Shown: positions 6,003-6,178 of the stretch, piece after piece
How the letters are laid out: every line of letters begins with the position of its first letter
Position numbering within the stretch: position 1 is the first letter of the stretch
Origin: Rhodobacter sp.
GTDB lineage: Bacteria; Pseudomonadota; Alphaproteobacteria; Rhodobacterales; Rhodobacteraceae
Length of the DNA: 6,178 nucleotides
Direction of reading: 5' to 3'
NCBI GenBank assembly: GCA_003536295.1
Contig: DPZQ01000232.1
Location: 1-6,178, forward strand
Position numbers and translations under genes: made by a program
Notes under the pieces: generated by a model
The model's database searches: none
Seen by the model: only the letters and a program-made list of their open reading frames with translations
Told to the model about the DNA's origin: nothing

Positions 6003-6030
6003 AGCCGACCTTAAAGGGGCGGCTTTAAAG
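5997..6030. terminator. Hairpin between convergent genes, probable bidirectional terminator
   Basis: CTTTAAAGCCG (5997-6007) pairs perfectly with CGGCTTTAAAG (6020-6030), an 11-bp stem around a 12-base loop that can add two C-G pairs. The left arm contains the TAA stop (6000-6002) of the sulfotransferase-like gene, and the structure starts 20 bases past the argG stop on the other strand. Each GC-rich core is followed by TTTAAAG, a short T-run; in the argG direction a further TTTATA follows. The lack of a long U-tract makes it a weak intrinsic terminator by classical rules. Confidence 0.6.
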
Positions 6031-6049
6031 GGTCTATGGCATGAAAAAG

Positions 6050-6178
6050 CTATTTCTTAACCCGCGTATTGCGAGTCGCTATGAGCTTGAGACGCAGGGC
6101 GTTTAGGTGAATAAAACCTGCCGCGTCTTTTTGGTCGTAAGCGCCCGCATCCTCTTCAAATGTGACGTGTTTTTCCGA
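6050..6178 (-). CDS. argG: Argininosuccinate synthase, C-terminal 42 residues (5' end outside window)
   Basis: Argininosuccinate synthase joins citrulline and aspartate with ATP in the penultimate step of arginine synthesis. Only the last 42 codons plus TAG (6050-6052) are in the window. The visible stretch FEEDAGAYDQKDAAGFIHLN followed by ALRLKLIATRN strongly resembles the C-terminal helix region of alphaproteobacterial ArgG (typically GAYdQKDAeGFIkLNALRLrLl). This tail helps tetramer assembly in known structures and carries no active-site residue, so the call rests on family resemblance alone. The gene converges on the sulfotransferase-like gene, and a shared hairpin lies between them. The final VKK and stop look natural rather than truncated. 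Confidence 0.82.
   Translation of the reverse strand, partial: SEKHVTFEEDAGAYDQKDAAGFIHLNALRLKLIATRNTRVKK

Overview
The window reads as a fully coding stretch of an alphaproteobacterial chromosome. Rhodobacterales or a Roseobacter relative is my best guess, judged from the style of XylA, the rhodanese, the glutathione S-transferase and the ArgG tail; I could run no search. No mobile element, CRISPR array, tRNA or rRNA is visible.

Layout. Bases 1-2244 hold the xylose catabolic pair: the C-terminal two thirds of xylulokinase (xylB, cut by the window edge), then xylose isomerase (xylA), same strand, 15 bases apart. A small single-domain VOC metalloenzyme gene follows (2304-2888, +). It converges on a rhodanese gene (2885-3274, -), and the two share a CTAG that is the stop codon of both. 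The rhodanese is the second gene of a tightly coupled minus-strand pair; the first is a GST-fold protein with an extra C-terminal beta-rich domain (3283-4218, -). A 126-base divergent promoter region (4219-4344) contains a 13-base palindrome. It leads on the plus strand into a fold-type IV aminotransferase (4345-5271) and, with a TGATG overlap, a sulfotransferase-like P-loop protein (5271-6002). An 11-bp stem hairpin follows, then the last 42 codons of argG on the minus strand (6050-6178).

How the genes work together. XylA and XylB convert D-xylose to D-xylulose and then to xylulose 5-phosphate, which enters the pentose phosphate pathway. The GST and rhodanese look like one translationally coupled thiol/sulfane-sulfur unit of unknown substrate. 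The most interesting pair is the aminotransferase with the sulfotransferase-like protein. From memory, plants carry a roughly 555-residue protein, annotated 'branched-chain-amino-acid aminotransferase-like', that fuses homologues of exactly these two proteins. The bacterial operon and the plant fusion together point to a two-protein system with no function known to me. In this bacterial aminotransferase the glutamate that usually contacts the pyridine nitrogen of PLP appears to be a threonine.
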